Shown here: positions 42,850-50,712 of the stretch, piece by piece
Layout: every line of letters starts with the position of its first letter
Numbering within the stretch: the stretch's first letter is position 1
From: JAGCJX01 sp045638645
GTDB taxonomy: Bacteria; Bacteroidota; Bacteroidia; Bacteroidales; UBA932
Direction of reading: 5' to 3'
Assembly (NCBI GenBank): GCA_045638645.1
Contig: JAZUBU010000015.1
Location: forward strand, 62,001-126,000
DNA length: 64,000 nt
The notes under the pieces: model-generated
Database searches by the model: none
Told to the model about the DNA's origin: nothing
Seen by the model: only the letters and a program-made list of their open reading frames with translations
Program-made: the position numbers and the translations under genes

Positions 42850-43058
42850 ACGACCTCCATTTCTATGGTATCCCAACCCCGTTTGAACCCTTGGATGAAG
42901 TCGTCCAGGTATTCGTAGGCTGTTGCAATTGCCCCGATGAGGATGCCGATGATCTTGCGGATTACAGGGCCGCTTAGTTTGCCGCCTCCGCGGATGGATG
43001 CCATTTCGGAAGGTTCCAAACGCACAAGTCCATTCTCTGATAAAATCAATCCTTCCAT
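42846..43058 (-). CDS. Double-glycine leader peptide A, putative bacteriocin or signal precursor
   Basis: This 70-residue precursor has a leader (1-25) ending LEPSEMASIRGG, an excellent match to the double-glycine consensus (Leu -12, Glu -8, Met -7, Ile -4, GG). The core of about 45 residues holds a hydrophobic stretch with a GxxxG motif (GILIG), as in two-peptide class IIb bacteriocins, then an aromatic and charged tail (FIQGFKRGW). The gene lies 30 bp after the C39-ABC transporter gene, and its stop overlaps peptide B as ATGA. Partial likeness of the two cores suggests an old duplication. A signal or toxin role is inferred; no Cys suggests no disulfide or lanthionine. Confidence 0.8.
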   Translation of the reverse strand: MEGLILSENGLVRLEPSEMASIRGGGKLSGPVIRKIIGILIGAIATAYEYLDDFIQGFKRGWDTIEMEVV

Positions 43059-43088
43059 GTTTGTAAATTTTAGGTTATGACCACTGCT

Positions 43089-45212
43089 TCAGGTGCGCGG
43101 TCTTCCACCTTCGCTGATGCGCATCAGTTTTTCCAGGTTGAGGGTGCAGTCGGCTATCGAGTTGCCTTCTTCATCATGGCTGATGAGGATGATGCACTTG
43201 CCTTCCCCGGCCAGGCCTTTCAACAGTTTGTACCAAGCCTTCCGGGAAGGCGGGTCCAGGTGAGCCGTTGCCTCGTCCAGTATGAGAACGGTCGGATTGC
43301 GGTAGAGAGCCCTTGCCAGAGCAATCTTTTGACATTCTCCACCGGAAAGCATCCGACCTCCCGTTCCAATCTGGGTCTGCAGGTTGTCTGGTAAATGGTC
43401 CAGTAGATCTTGTAGTCCGACCCATTGGCATAGCTGCTGGACTTTGAGTAAATCCGGCTTTCGGGTATGCGGTGCTATGTTTTCGGCGATGGAACCCGGG
43501 AATAGCTCCGCTTGTTGGGGAACGATGCTGCAGATGGATCTCCATTCGGACAGGGGAATCCAGGCACTGTCCGCCTCGTCCAGCAGGATTTTTCCCCGAT
43601 CCGGTGGATGGGTCCTCAGCAACAGGGAGGCTAGTGTGGATTTTCCACATCCGCTTTGGCCCCGGATGGCTGTGATCTTCCCCCTTGGAAAGCTACAGGA
43701 GAATTGCAGGAACAGTGGCAGGTTGCCCGGATAGGCAAAGTCGATGTGCTGCAACCGGATTTCCGAGAAATGGAGCCATTCCTTCCACCGTTCGTCGGCT
43801 GGGTCCATGGGGCATTTCTCCTGGGGCAGTTCCAGGATTTCAAAAACCCGGTCCGAAGCAATTTTGGCCTCGGAGAGTGCCTGCCCGCTTTCGATCCAGC
43901 TGATGATGGGACTTGTGAAAAAGCCAATGGCCGCATAGAAAGAAACCAGTTCGCCTACCGAGAGCTGGTTATTCAGGACATAGTAACTGCCAATGATGAC
44001 GGTGGTCCAGGTCTGTAATTTGGCAAGACCCTCGGTGCAGGTATTGTAGAATACGGTGGTGCGTCCGCTTCGGTAGAGTTTTTCTACAAACCGGGTGTAG
44101 GCATGTTCAATTTTTTGGATGAACGTGTTTTCTGCGCAGAACCATTTGGCGATCCGGAAGCGCGCGAACATTTCCACGCAGGTGGATTCAAAGTGCGCTC
44201 CGGTTTCTATGGATTCCCGGTTGATGCGGCGGTAGGCCCGGTAGGCCAGGGCATACAGCAGGATGTAACCGGGGATGAATGCAAAAGAAATCAGAGCCAA
44301 GTCCCAGCAAAAGTGAATGAGAAGGGTAAAAGAAAGAAGAAGATTCAAGAGACTGATCAAGAGTATCAGAAGTCTGCCGGAAACAAAGGCCCTGATTCGG
44401 AAGATATCGCCAATCCTGGCATTCAACTCTCCACTGCTGCGTTGCAGGAAAAAAGGGAGAGGTTGACCGAACAGGTGGCGGATGTAGGAAAGAACAAGTC
44501 CTCCGTCCATGAGAATTCCCGAACGAACCACAAACATAGACCTTAAAAAGGCGGTAATCAGAGATAGAATTACCATAACTAACATAATAGAACCGATGAA
44601 GAAGTGAAGAGAAAACTCCTGGTTCGGAAGGACTTGATCTAGGATAATTTTCAAAAAAAGTGAGGTGGTGAAGCTGGCCATGGCATAGGCGATGGATCCC
44701 CATAAGGCCGGCATCCATTCCCGGCGATGTTGTAACAACAGGGATCGCATCCGTTGCCACCAACTGGTGCGGTGATTGCCAGGATGGAAACCATGGCCGG
44801 GAGCCAGGAGCAACAGGTAACCGCTCCATTGCTGGCTCAATTCTTCGAAGCGGACACGGTGGGTGTGCCCATCGGCCGGGTCGTAAATGGTAACGGATGT
44901 TTTTCCAGTTTTCACCAGGACGACGTAGTGCAGCCATCCGTCGGGGCGTCGGACGTGCAGAATACCCGGAAGCGGGATGTGTTTCAACTCCAGCAAAGAG
45001 GGGGTGGGTGCGCGAAAGGCATCGGCCTCAAAGCCCAGGTGCAGGGCTCCATCGCGGAGTCCCTTCAGGGTCGTTCCCTCGGTGGAGGTTCCGCAGATTT
45101 CCCGTACAAAGGTAACGGACAATCGCAGGCCGTAGTGCGCGGCGATGGTGGCCAGGCAAGCTGGTCCACAGTCCTCTTGGTCCAATTGTCGTATGCTCCC
45201 TTTGTTTTTCAT
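43089..45212 (-). CDS. C39-peptidase-containing ABC transporter (bacteriocin processing/export)
   Basis: This 707-residue protein has an N-terminal C39 peptidase domain with catalytic Cys15 (QEDCGPACLA), His95 (GWLHYVVL) and Asp111 (IYDPADG). A six-helix ABC membrane domain (about 160-420) and a nucleotide-binding domain (Walker A GQSGCGKST, Q-loop VPQQ, signature LSGGE, Walker B VLILDEAT) follow. Such transporters cut double-glycine leaders and export the core. All catalytic residues are present. Two matching precursors, a TolC-like channel and an HlyD-like adaptor follow on the same strand. Confidence 0.95.
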   Translation of the reverse strand: MKNKGSIRQLDQEDCGPACLATIAAHYGLRLSVTFVREICGTSTEGTTLKGLRDGALHLGFEADAFRAPTPSLLELKHIPLPGILHVRRPDGWLHYVVLVKTGKTSVTIYDPADGHTHRVRFEELSQQWSGYLLLLAPGHGFHPGNHRTSWWQRMRSLLLQHRREWMPALWGSIAYAMASFTTSLFLKIILDQVLPNQEFSLHFFIGSIMLVMVILSLITAFLRSMFVVRSGILMDGGLVLSYIRHLFGQPLPFFLQRSSGELNARIGDIFRIRAFVSGRLLILLISLLNLLLSFTLLIHFCWDLALISFAFIPGYILLYALAYRAYRRINRESIETGAHFESTCVEMFARFRIAKWFCAENTFIQKIEHAYTRFVEKLYRSGRTTVFYNTCTEGLAKLQTWTTVIIGSYYVLNNQLSVGELVSFYAAIGFFTSPIISWIESGQALSEAKIASDRVFEILELPQEKCPMDPADERWKEWLHFSEIRLQHIDFAYPGNLPLFLQFSCSFPRGKITAIRGQSGCGKSTLASLLLRTHPPDRGKILLDEADSAWIPLSEWRSICSIVPQQAELFPGSIAENIAPHTRKPDLLKVQQLCQWVGLQDLLDHLPDNLQTQIGTGGRMLSGGECQKIALARALYRNPTVLILDEATAHLDPPSRKAWYKLLKGLAGEGKCIILISHDEEGNSIADCTLNLEKLMRISEGGRPRT

Positions 45213-45230
45213 AGTTATATGATTTCTACA

Positions 45231-45321
45231 TTAAAAAAGAACAGGGAACCTTCCCTTCGTTGCCCAGCAGACGTCTGCCCCTTTCCGTTGCTGAGACATC
45301 TCCAACACACGTTCCCTGTTC
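45231..45321 (-). terminator. Branched terminator-like RNA structure before the C39-ABC gene
   Basis: Read leftward, an 11-bp perfect stem (45321-45311 with 45249-45239) encloses 61 nt and is followed by six T, ending 18 bp before the transporter ATG. The enclosed part has smaller hairpins, among them the palindrome GCAGACGTCTGC. It could simply end the small-ORF transcript. It could also be an attenuator controlling the peptide operon. I do not recognise a known riboswitch. Confidence 0.5.
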
Positions 45322-45356
45322 CGGTTATTCATGCGATTCTGTTATCATTCAATTCA

Positions 45357-45503
45357 TCAAACAGCGATCAGAACGACGGCGAAACTCAGGATCATCAGTA
45401 GCCAGATGGATCCGTAATACAGTCGTCTTTCCTGGCGGGAGATGGCGGGTAACATGCCGATGACCCTGTTTTGAATTTGTGTTTTCAAGCGAGTTTGTTT
45501 CAT
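45357..45503 (-). CDS. Possible 48-residue single-pass membrane protein
   Basis: An ORF of 48 codons runs from ATG 45503 to TGA at 45357. It has a basic N-terminal half (MKQTRLKTQIQNRVIG) and a hydrophobic C-terminal helix (about residues 31-48) that ends at the stop. It lies just after a terminator and on the same strand as the peptide exporter. Small basic one-helix proteins next to peptide toxin genes are often immunity proteins, but nothing in the sequence proves that. It is too short for codon statistics and has no strong ribosome-binding site. Confidence 0.45.
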   Translation of the reverse strand: MKQTRLKTQIQNRVIGMLPAISRQERRLYYGSIWLLMILSFAVVLIAV

Positions 45504-45525
45504 GCCGCGTTGTTTTTCGGATGCA

Positions 45526-45558
45526 AAGAAAAAGGGCGGATCCCGCAGGACCGCCCCA
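45526..45558 (-). terminator. Terminator after cvpA
   Basis: Read leftward, GGGCGG (45556-45551) pairs with CCGCCC (45539-45534), with additional inner pairing (TCC/GGA), followed by five T. It lies about 65 bp beyond the cvpA stop and separates cvpA from the peptide export region. Confidence 0.7.
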
Positions 45559-45622
45559 TTTCGTAAAATCCATTACTGATATTTACGTTTTGATATTTTT
45601 GTATGAATTCTAGAAGAATGGA

Positions 45623-46111
45623 TTAATTCTTAAATTGTAGAAAAGGCAGGATGTTGTTGTATACATCTTGCAGTATTCCAAAGAGTTTGGATTCTGAAAG
45701 CATCTCTTGAGGAACCAGCGTAAACCAGTTTTCGTTGGTGTAGGTAATCAGGGATGCTGCGAGCGAGAGCAGAATGACTGCGGTGCCCAAGGCGAAAACA
45801 ATGCCCAAAAGTCGGTTGAGCCATCCCATCATGACGAACTGGAAGATCTTTTCAACCAACTTTCCGATCAGATTGACGCCAAAGAGGACAGCAATCATGA
45901 TGAGGGCAAAAGAAAGGATCCGGACGATGGATTCGTCGGCGTGGATCCAGTTGTGCAGGTAGGTGGCGACCAGGTCAGAAAACTCTCTTGCCAGAAAGAT
46001 TCCGAGCAGGATTCCGATGATGCCGGAGGCTTGTCGGATAAGTCCGTTGGTGATTCCTTTGTAGATGGCAGGGACCAACAGGATCACGATGATGATGTCA
46101 ATTGTATTCAT
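45623..46111 (-). CDS. CvpA family membrane protein
   Basis: This 162-residue protein has four membrane helices in the CvpA pattern (DIIIVILLVPAIYKGITNGLIRQ, IGILLGIFLAREFS, then MMGWLNRLLGIVFAL). E. coli CvpA is needed for colicin V production and, in enteric bacteria, for bile-acid resistance; its molecular role is unsettled. It has a consensus promoter interlocked with that of ileS and ends at its own terminator. Its nearness to a peptide export system is probably chance, as a terminator lies between. Confidence 0.92.
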   Translation of the reverse strand: MNTIDIIIVILLVPAIYKGITNGLIRQASGIIGILLGIFLAREFSDLVATYLHNWIHADESIVRILSFALIMIAVLFGVNLIGKLVEKIFQFVMMGWLNRLLGIVFALGTAVILLSLAASLITYTNENWFTLVPQEMLSESKLFGILQDVYNNILPFLQFKN

Positions 46112-46128
46112 AGGTAAAAAATTTCATT

Positions 46129-46159
46129 CAAAAGTACTTAATTATTGTATATTTGCAAA
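46129..46159. promoter_or_regulatory. Interlocked divergent promoters of cvpA and ileS
   Basis: The cvpA promoter is a full consensus on the minus strand: TTTG (46159-46156), a 19-bp spacer, TACTTTTG (46136-46129). The ileS -7 box TATATTTG lies at 46148-46155, wholly inside that spacer. The two polymerase binding sites exclude each other. Confidence 0.7.
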
Positions 46160-46176
46160 CTTTATAGACTCATGAT

Positions 46177-49100
46177 ATGAAATTCGCTGAATACAAAAAA
46201 TTGGATAGCGTTGAAATCAACCGCTCGATCCTGGAAAAATGGAAGAAAGAAGCTGCATTCCGCACTTCATTGGAATTGAGAAAAGGTGCTCCGAAGTTTG
46301 TTTTCTTTGAGGGACCTCCGTCTGCGAATGGAATGCCGGGTATTCACCACGTGATGGCACGTTCCATTAAGGATGCTTTCTGCCGCTACAAGACTCAGCG
46401 AGGTTTTCTGGTGCAACGTAAAGCCGGATGGGATACGCACGGTCTGCCCGTAGAGTTGGGTGTGGAAAAGATGTTGGGCATCACCAAGGAAGACATCGGA
46501 AAGAAGATTTCGGTAGATGAATACAACGACGCTTGCCGCAAGGAAGTGATGAAATATACCCGTGAATGGGTGGCGTTGACCGAACGCATCGGTTATTGGG
46601 TGGATATGGACAATCCGTACATCACTTACGACAACCGGTACATCGAGACGTTGTGGCATTTGTTGAAAGATATCCATGGCAAAGGTTTGTTGTACAAGGG
46701 TTACTCCATCCAGCCGTTCTCCCCGGCAGCCGGAACGGGGTTGAGTTCTCACGAGTTGAACCAACCGGGCTGTTACCGGGATGTGAAGGATACCACCTGC
46801 GTGGCGCAGTTCCGAGTAGTCCGCGATGCACGTTCCGAGTTCCTTTTTGACGGGGCTGACGGAGCGGATGTCTATTTCCTGGCCTGGACCACCACTCCTT
46901 GGACGTTGCCTTCCAACACGGCGTTGTGTGTGGGTCCGCACATCCAATACATTCGGGTGCGTTCGTTCAACCCGTATACCGGTGTGCCGGCAGTTTATGT
47001 GCTGGCCAAAGACCTTTTGCATCACCACTTCAATCCCAAAGCGGCCGAATTGGCGTTGTCGGATTACAAGGCTGGAGACAAACTCGTGCCCTTTGAAGTT
47101 TTGGGTGAACCGATGCAGGGTCCCCAACTTTGTGGCATCGGTTACGAACAGCTCATGCCCTGGATCAACCCGGGTGAAGGCGCTTTCCGCGTAATTCCGG
47201 GCGATTATGTGACTGTAGAAGACGGTACGGGTATCGTACACATTGCTCCGACCTTCGGGGGAGATGACGACAAGGTGGCCAAGGCTGCTGGTGTTCCTCC
47301 GTTGATGGTGGAAGATGCAAACGGTTTGCGTCAGGCGATGGTGGACCGCACCGGTCGTTTCTATCGTCTGGAAGACTTGCATCCGGATTTTGTCGCCAAG
47401 TCGGTGGACGAAGCGGCTTACCGGGAGTTTGCAGGCCGTTATGTGAAGAATGCCTACGATCCGCAGGCCGACGACCAGACTCCGACCCTGGACGTGGATC
47501 TCTGCGTGTGGTTGAAACAGGAAAACAAAGTATTCAAAATTGAAAAACATACCCACTCCTATCCCCATTGTTGGCGGACGGACAAACCGGTCTTGTATTA
47601 TCCGTTGAACTCGTGGTTCGTACGTACGACGGCCGTTCAGGAACAAATGATTGCCTTGAACAAGACCATCCGCTGGAAACCGGAATCCACCGGTAGCGGC
47701 CGCTTCGGCAAATGGTTGGAAAACTTGCAGGACTGGAACCTGTCCCGCAGCCGTTATTGGGGTACTCCGCTCCCGATCTGGCGGACCGAAGACGGTCAGG
47801 AAGAACGTTGCATCGGTTCGGTAGCCGAATTGATGGAAGCTTTGGACCGCTCGGTAGAGGCTGGTTTTATGACCGAAAACCCGTTCCGTAAAGCCGGTTT
47901 TGTAGTGGGCGATTTCTCGAAAGAGAATTACGAAAAGATCGATCTGCACAGACCTTATGTGGATCAATGGATCCTGATTTCGGAAAGTGGAAAACCGATG
48001 CATCGTGAGAGCGACCTGATTGACGTGTGGTTCGACTCAGGTGCCATGCCCTTTGCGCAAGAAACTTTGGCAAAACTGGGTGCGCCGGAATTTGGTCAAA
48101 CGGCCGACTTCATCGCCGAAGGGGTGGACCAAACCCGGGGATGGTTCTTTACCCTCCACGCGATTTCAACCATGGTTTCCGGCAAGACGGCTTTCAATAC
48201 CGTGCTTTCAAACGGATTGGTGTTGGACAAACAAGGCAACAAGATGAGCAAACGCTTGGGCAATGCGGTGGATCCGTTCGCACAATTGGACGAACACGGA
48301 GCCGATGCCCTGCGCTGGTACATGCTGACCAATGCCCAACCCTGGGACAACTTGAAATTTGATGCCGCCGGGGTGGATGAAGTGAAACGCAAGTTCTTCG
48401 GAACCCTCTACAATACCTATTCGTTCTTTGCTTTGTATGCCAACCTGGACGGCTTTGACAACCAAGCTCCCCAAATCCCGGTACAAGACCGTCCGGAAAT
48501 TGACCGCTGGATCATTTCGTTGATGAACTCGTTGATCCGCGACGTGATTGCTTGCTACGAAGATTACGACGTGACCAACGCGGGCCGTCTGATCCAAGAT
48601 TTCGTTTGTGACCACGTAAGTAACTGGTACGTACGTTTGAACCGCAAACGTTTCTGGGGCGGTCAAGGCGATGACAAGTTGGCGGCTTACCAAACCTTGT
48701 ACTCTGTATTGGAAACGGTTGCCATCCTCGCAGCTCCGATTGCTCCTTTCTTCATGGAACGCCTGTTCCTGGATTTGAATGCGGTGTCCCAAGCCCATAC
48801 CGAAGCTTCGGTTCACTATGTGCTCATGCCCGAGCCGCAACTGGAACTTATCGATCCGGCTTTGGAAGAACGCATGGACCTGGCGCAAAAGGCAACTTCC
48901 ATGGTGTTGGCTTTGCGTAGAAAGGTAAATATCAAAGTGCGTCAACCTCTGGCACGCCTGTTGATACCTGTCTTGAACGAGCAGGTGCGTGAGCAGCTGG
49001 AAAAAGTGAAGGCCTTGGTGTTGAATGAGGTGAACGTGAAGGAAATCGAATTCATTACGGAAACACAAGGTTTGATTACCAAGAAAATCAAACCCAACTT

Positions 49101-49602
49101 CAAGACCCTGGGTAAAAAGTATGGCAAACAGATGAAGGAAATTGCCGCTGCGTTCGGAGCCATGACCCAAGAGGAAATTGCCGCCATCGAGCGCAGTACC
49201 GCAACCTATACCCTGGCTTTGGCTTCGGGCGATGTTGTTCTGGAAGCAGCCGATTACGAAATCTCATCGGAAGACATGCCCGGTTGGCTGGTGGCTTCCG
49301 AAGGCAGCCTGACCGTAGCGATGGACGTGACCCTGACCGAAGAACTGAAACGCGAAGGTGTTGCGCGTGAATTGGTGAACCGGGTTCAGAACCTGCGCAA
49401 GGATTGTGGCTTTGAAGTGGTGGACCGCATCCGCATCGTGGTGGAAGCCCGTGAAGAAATCGAGCAAGCTCTGGTGGACTTTGCGGATTATATCTGCCAA
49501 CAGACACTGGCTGTGGAGATCCAATGCAGCAAAGAGGTAGCAGGCGCGGCTGACGTCGAATGGGACGAAGGTACTCTGAAAATTTTGGTAGAAAGAGTCT
49601 AA
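46177..49602 (+). CDS. ileS: Isoleucyl-tRNA synthetase
   Basis: This 1141-residue class I synthetase has the HIGH-type motif in PPSANGMPGIHHVM (about 48-61), the CP1 editing insert and KMSKR (within GNKMSKRLGN). A long C-terminal anticodon-binding region follows. The length and sequence fit the eukaryote-like type 2 IleRS, which lacks the C-terminal Cys4 zinc domain and is often mupirocin-tolerant; that last point is a family inference. The dksA-like gene follows after 49 bp. Confidence 0.96.
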   Translation: MKFAEYKKLDSVEINRSILEKWKKEAAFRTSLELRKGAPKFVFFEGPPSANGMPGIHHVMARSIKDAFCRYKTQRGFLVQRKAGWDTHGLPVELGVEKMLGITKEDIGKKISVDEYNDACRKEVMKYTREWVALTERIGYWVDMDNPYITYDNRYIETLWHLLKDIHGKGLLYKGYSIQPFSPAAGTGLSSHELNQPGCYRDVKDTTCVAQFRVVRDARSEFLFDGADGADVYFLAWTTTPWTLPSNTALCVGPHIQYIRVRSFNPYTGVPAVYVLAKDLLHHHFNPKAAELALSDYKAGDKLVPFEVLGEPMQGPQLCGIGYEQLMPWINPGEGAFRVIPGDYVTVEDGTGIVHIAPTFGGDDDKVAKAAGVPPLMVEDANGLRQAMVDRTGRFYRLEDLHPDFVAKSVDEAAYREFAGRYVKNAYDPQADDQTPTLDVDLCVWLKQENKVFKIEKHTHSYPHCWRTDKPVLYYPLNSWFVRTTAVQEQMIALNKTIRWKPESTGSGRFGKWLENLQDWNLSRSRYWGTPLPIWRTEDGQEERCIGSVAELMEALDRSVEAGFMTENPFRKAGFVVGDFSKENYEKIDLHRPYVDQWILISESGKPMHRESDLIDVWFDSGAMPFAQETLAKLGAPEFGQTADFIAEGVDQTRGWFFTLHAISTMVSGKTAFNTVLSNGLVLDKQGNKMSKRLGNAVDPFAQLDEHGADALRWYMLTNAQPWDNLKFDAAGVDEVKRKFFGTLYNTYSFFALYANLDGFDNQAPQIPVQDRPEIDRWIISLMNSLIRDVIACYEDYDVTNAGRLIQDFVCDHVSNWYVRLNRKRFWGGQGDDKLAAYQTLYSVLETVAILAAPIAPFFMERLFLDLNAVSQAHTEASVHYVLMPEPQLELIDPALEERMDLAQKATSMVLALRRKVNIKVRQPLARLLIPVLNEQVREQLEKVKALVLNEVNVKEIEFITETQGLITKKIKPNFKTLGKKYGKQMKEIAAAFGAMTQEEIAAIERSTATYTLALASGDVVLEAADYEISSEDMPGWLVASEGSLTVAMDVTLTEELKREGVARELVNRVQNLRKDCGFEVVDRIRIVVEAREEIEQALVDFADYICQQTLAVEIQCSKEVAGAADVEWDEGTLKILVERV

Positions 49603-49615
49603 CTTGCTATCTTTA
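49584..49615 (+). promoter_or_regulatory. Candidate promoter for the dksA-like, lspA and DPP-IV-like genes
   Basis: TTTG at 49584-49587, a 20-bp spacer and TATCTTTA at 49608-49615 match the consensus except for the last base. The -33 element lies inside the ileS 3' end. Confidence 0.4.
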
Positions 49616-49651
49616 CAATACGATAGATAAACATTTCAAAAAAAGGATGTT

Positions 49652-50041
49652 ATGAGCGAAAAATTAGAAAAAGTGCGTTATAGCGATGAGGAGTTGCAGG
49701 AGTTCAAGGAAATCATTCTGGAGAAATTGAACAATGCACGTGCAGAGTATGCACAGTTGACAGCAGCCGTGGATCACAGCGCCAGCAACGATATTGAGGA
49801 TACTTCTCCGACATTCAAAGTGCTGGAAGAAGGTGCTTCTGCTCTGACAAAAGAAGAAACCGGCCAATTGGCCCAACGTCAGTTCAAATTCATCCGCTCG
49901 TTGGAAGCGGCGTTGATCCGGATTGAAAACAAGACATACGGCATTTGTCGGGAGACCGGAAAATTGATTCCGAAGGAAAGATTAAGAATCGTGCCTCACG
50001 CTACTTTGAGCATTGAGGCAAAAATGAACTCGAATCACTAG
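49652..50041 (+). CDS. TraR/DksA family protein with degenerate zinc finger
   Basis: This 129-residue protein has the N-terminal coiled coil (about 10-90) and the C-terminal DksA finger region (YGICRETGKLIPKERLRIVPHATL). Only one Cys of the usual CxxC...CxxC remains; the others are replaced by Thr, Pro and Ala. It may act in the polymerase secondary channel without zinc, as Cys-poor DksA paralogues do. lspA follows after 6 bp. Confidence 0.88.
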   Translation: MSEKLEKVRYSDEELQEFKEIILEKLNNARAEYAQLTAAVDHSASNDIEDTSPTFKVLEEGASALTKEETGQLAQRQFKFIRSLEAALIRIENKTYGICRETGKLIPKERLRIVPHATLSIEAKMNSNH

Positions 50042-50047
50042 CCATCT

Positions 50048-50689
50048 ATGAAGTTGACTACTTCTCAGAAACTTTTCCTGGTGGGAATTCTGCTGGTCCT
50101 GATTGATCAGGTGTCCAAGATTTTGGTAAAGACGCAGATGACCATCGGGGAAGGTTTTTCTGTTCTGGGCGATTGGTTCCAGATTTATTTTATTGAAAAC
50201 AAGGGCATGGCCTTCGGGATGGCTTTCGGCGGTGCTGTCGGTAAATTTTTGCTGACGCTGTTCCGCATAATTCTGGTAGGCTTTCTGTTCGTGTACCTGC
50301 GCCGCCTGATGCGTCGTAAAGCGCCTATGGGGGTCCTGGTGGGTATCCTGTTGATCCTGGTGGGTGCCTTGGGCAACATCATTGACTGTTTGTTTTACGG
50401 GGTCCTTTTCGGAGAGTCCACATACACACAAGTAGCGCAGTTTCTTCCGGAAGCGGGTGGCTATGCACCCCTGTTTTTCGGGAAGGTCGTAGACATGTTG
50501 TATTTCCCGCTGATCGATACGACATGGCCCGAGTGGGTACCTTTTGTCGGCGGAGAGGAATTGGTCTTTTTCCGTCCGGTTTTCAACATTGCGGACTCCT
50601 GCATTACCATTGGAGCCTTTTATCTGATTCTGTTCCAATGGCGCTTCTTCTCACAGGAAGAAAAGTCCCAAGAGCGCAAGAAAGAATAA
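50048..50689 (+). CDS. lspA: Lipoprotein signal peptidase (signal peptidase II)
   Basis: This 213-residue inner-membrane aspartyl peptidase has four membrane helices and the catalytic aspartates Asp113 (GNIIDC) and Asp183 (FNIADSC). An insert of about 45 residues between them (about 120-170) is typical of Bacteroidota LspA. It would mature the many lipoproteins encoded in this window. Confidence 0.95.
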   Translation: MKLTTSQKLFLVGILLVLIDQVSKILVKTQMTIGEGFSVLGDWFQIYFIENKGMAFGMAFGGAVGKFLLTLFRIILVGFLFVYLRRLMRRKAPMGVLVGILLILVGALGNIIDCLFYGVLFGESTYTQVAQFLPEAGGYAPLFFGKVVDMLYFPLIDTTWPEWVPFVGGEELVFFRPVFNIADSCITIGAFYLILFQWRFFSQEEKSQERKKE

Positions 50690-50712
50690 TTTGCATATAG
50701 AAAGATAACGAT

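Noticed and set aside
45231..45321. Known riboswitch (cobalamin, TPP, SAM, fluoride)
   Set aside because: The branched structure lacks the conserved core sequences I know for these classes.
45349..45573. 74-codon minus-strand ORF starting MDFTKWGGP, resembling a double-glycine leader
   Set aside because: Its start lies beyond the terminator hairpin of cvpA, the residues before GG do not fit the leader consensus, and the rest is Arg/His/Thr-rich. The 48-codon frame overlapping it is more protein-like.
46267..48003. 578-codon open frame on the minus strand
   Set aside because: It is antisense to ileS and shows no family motifs.
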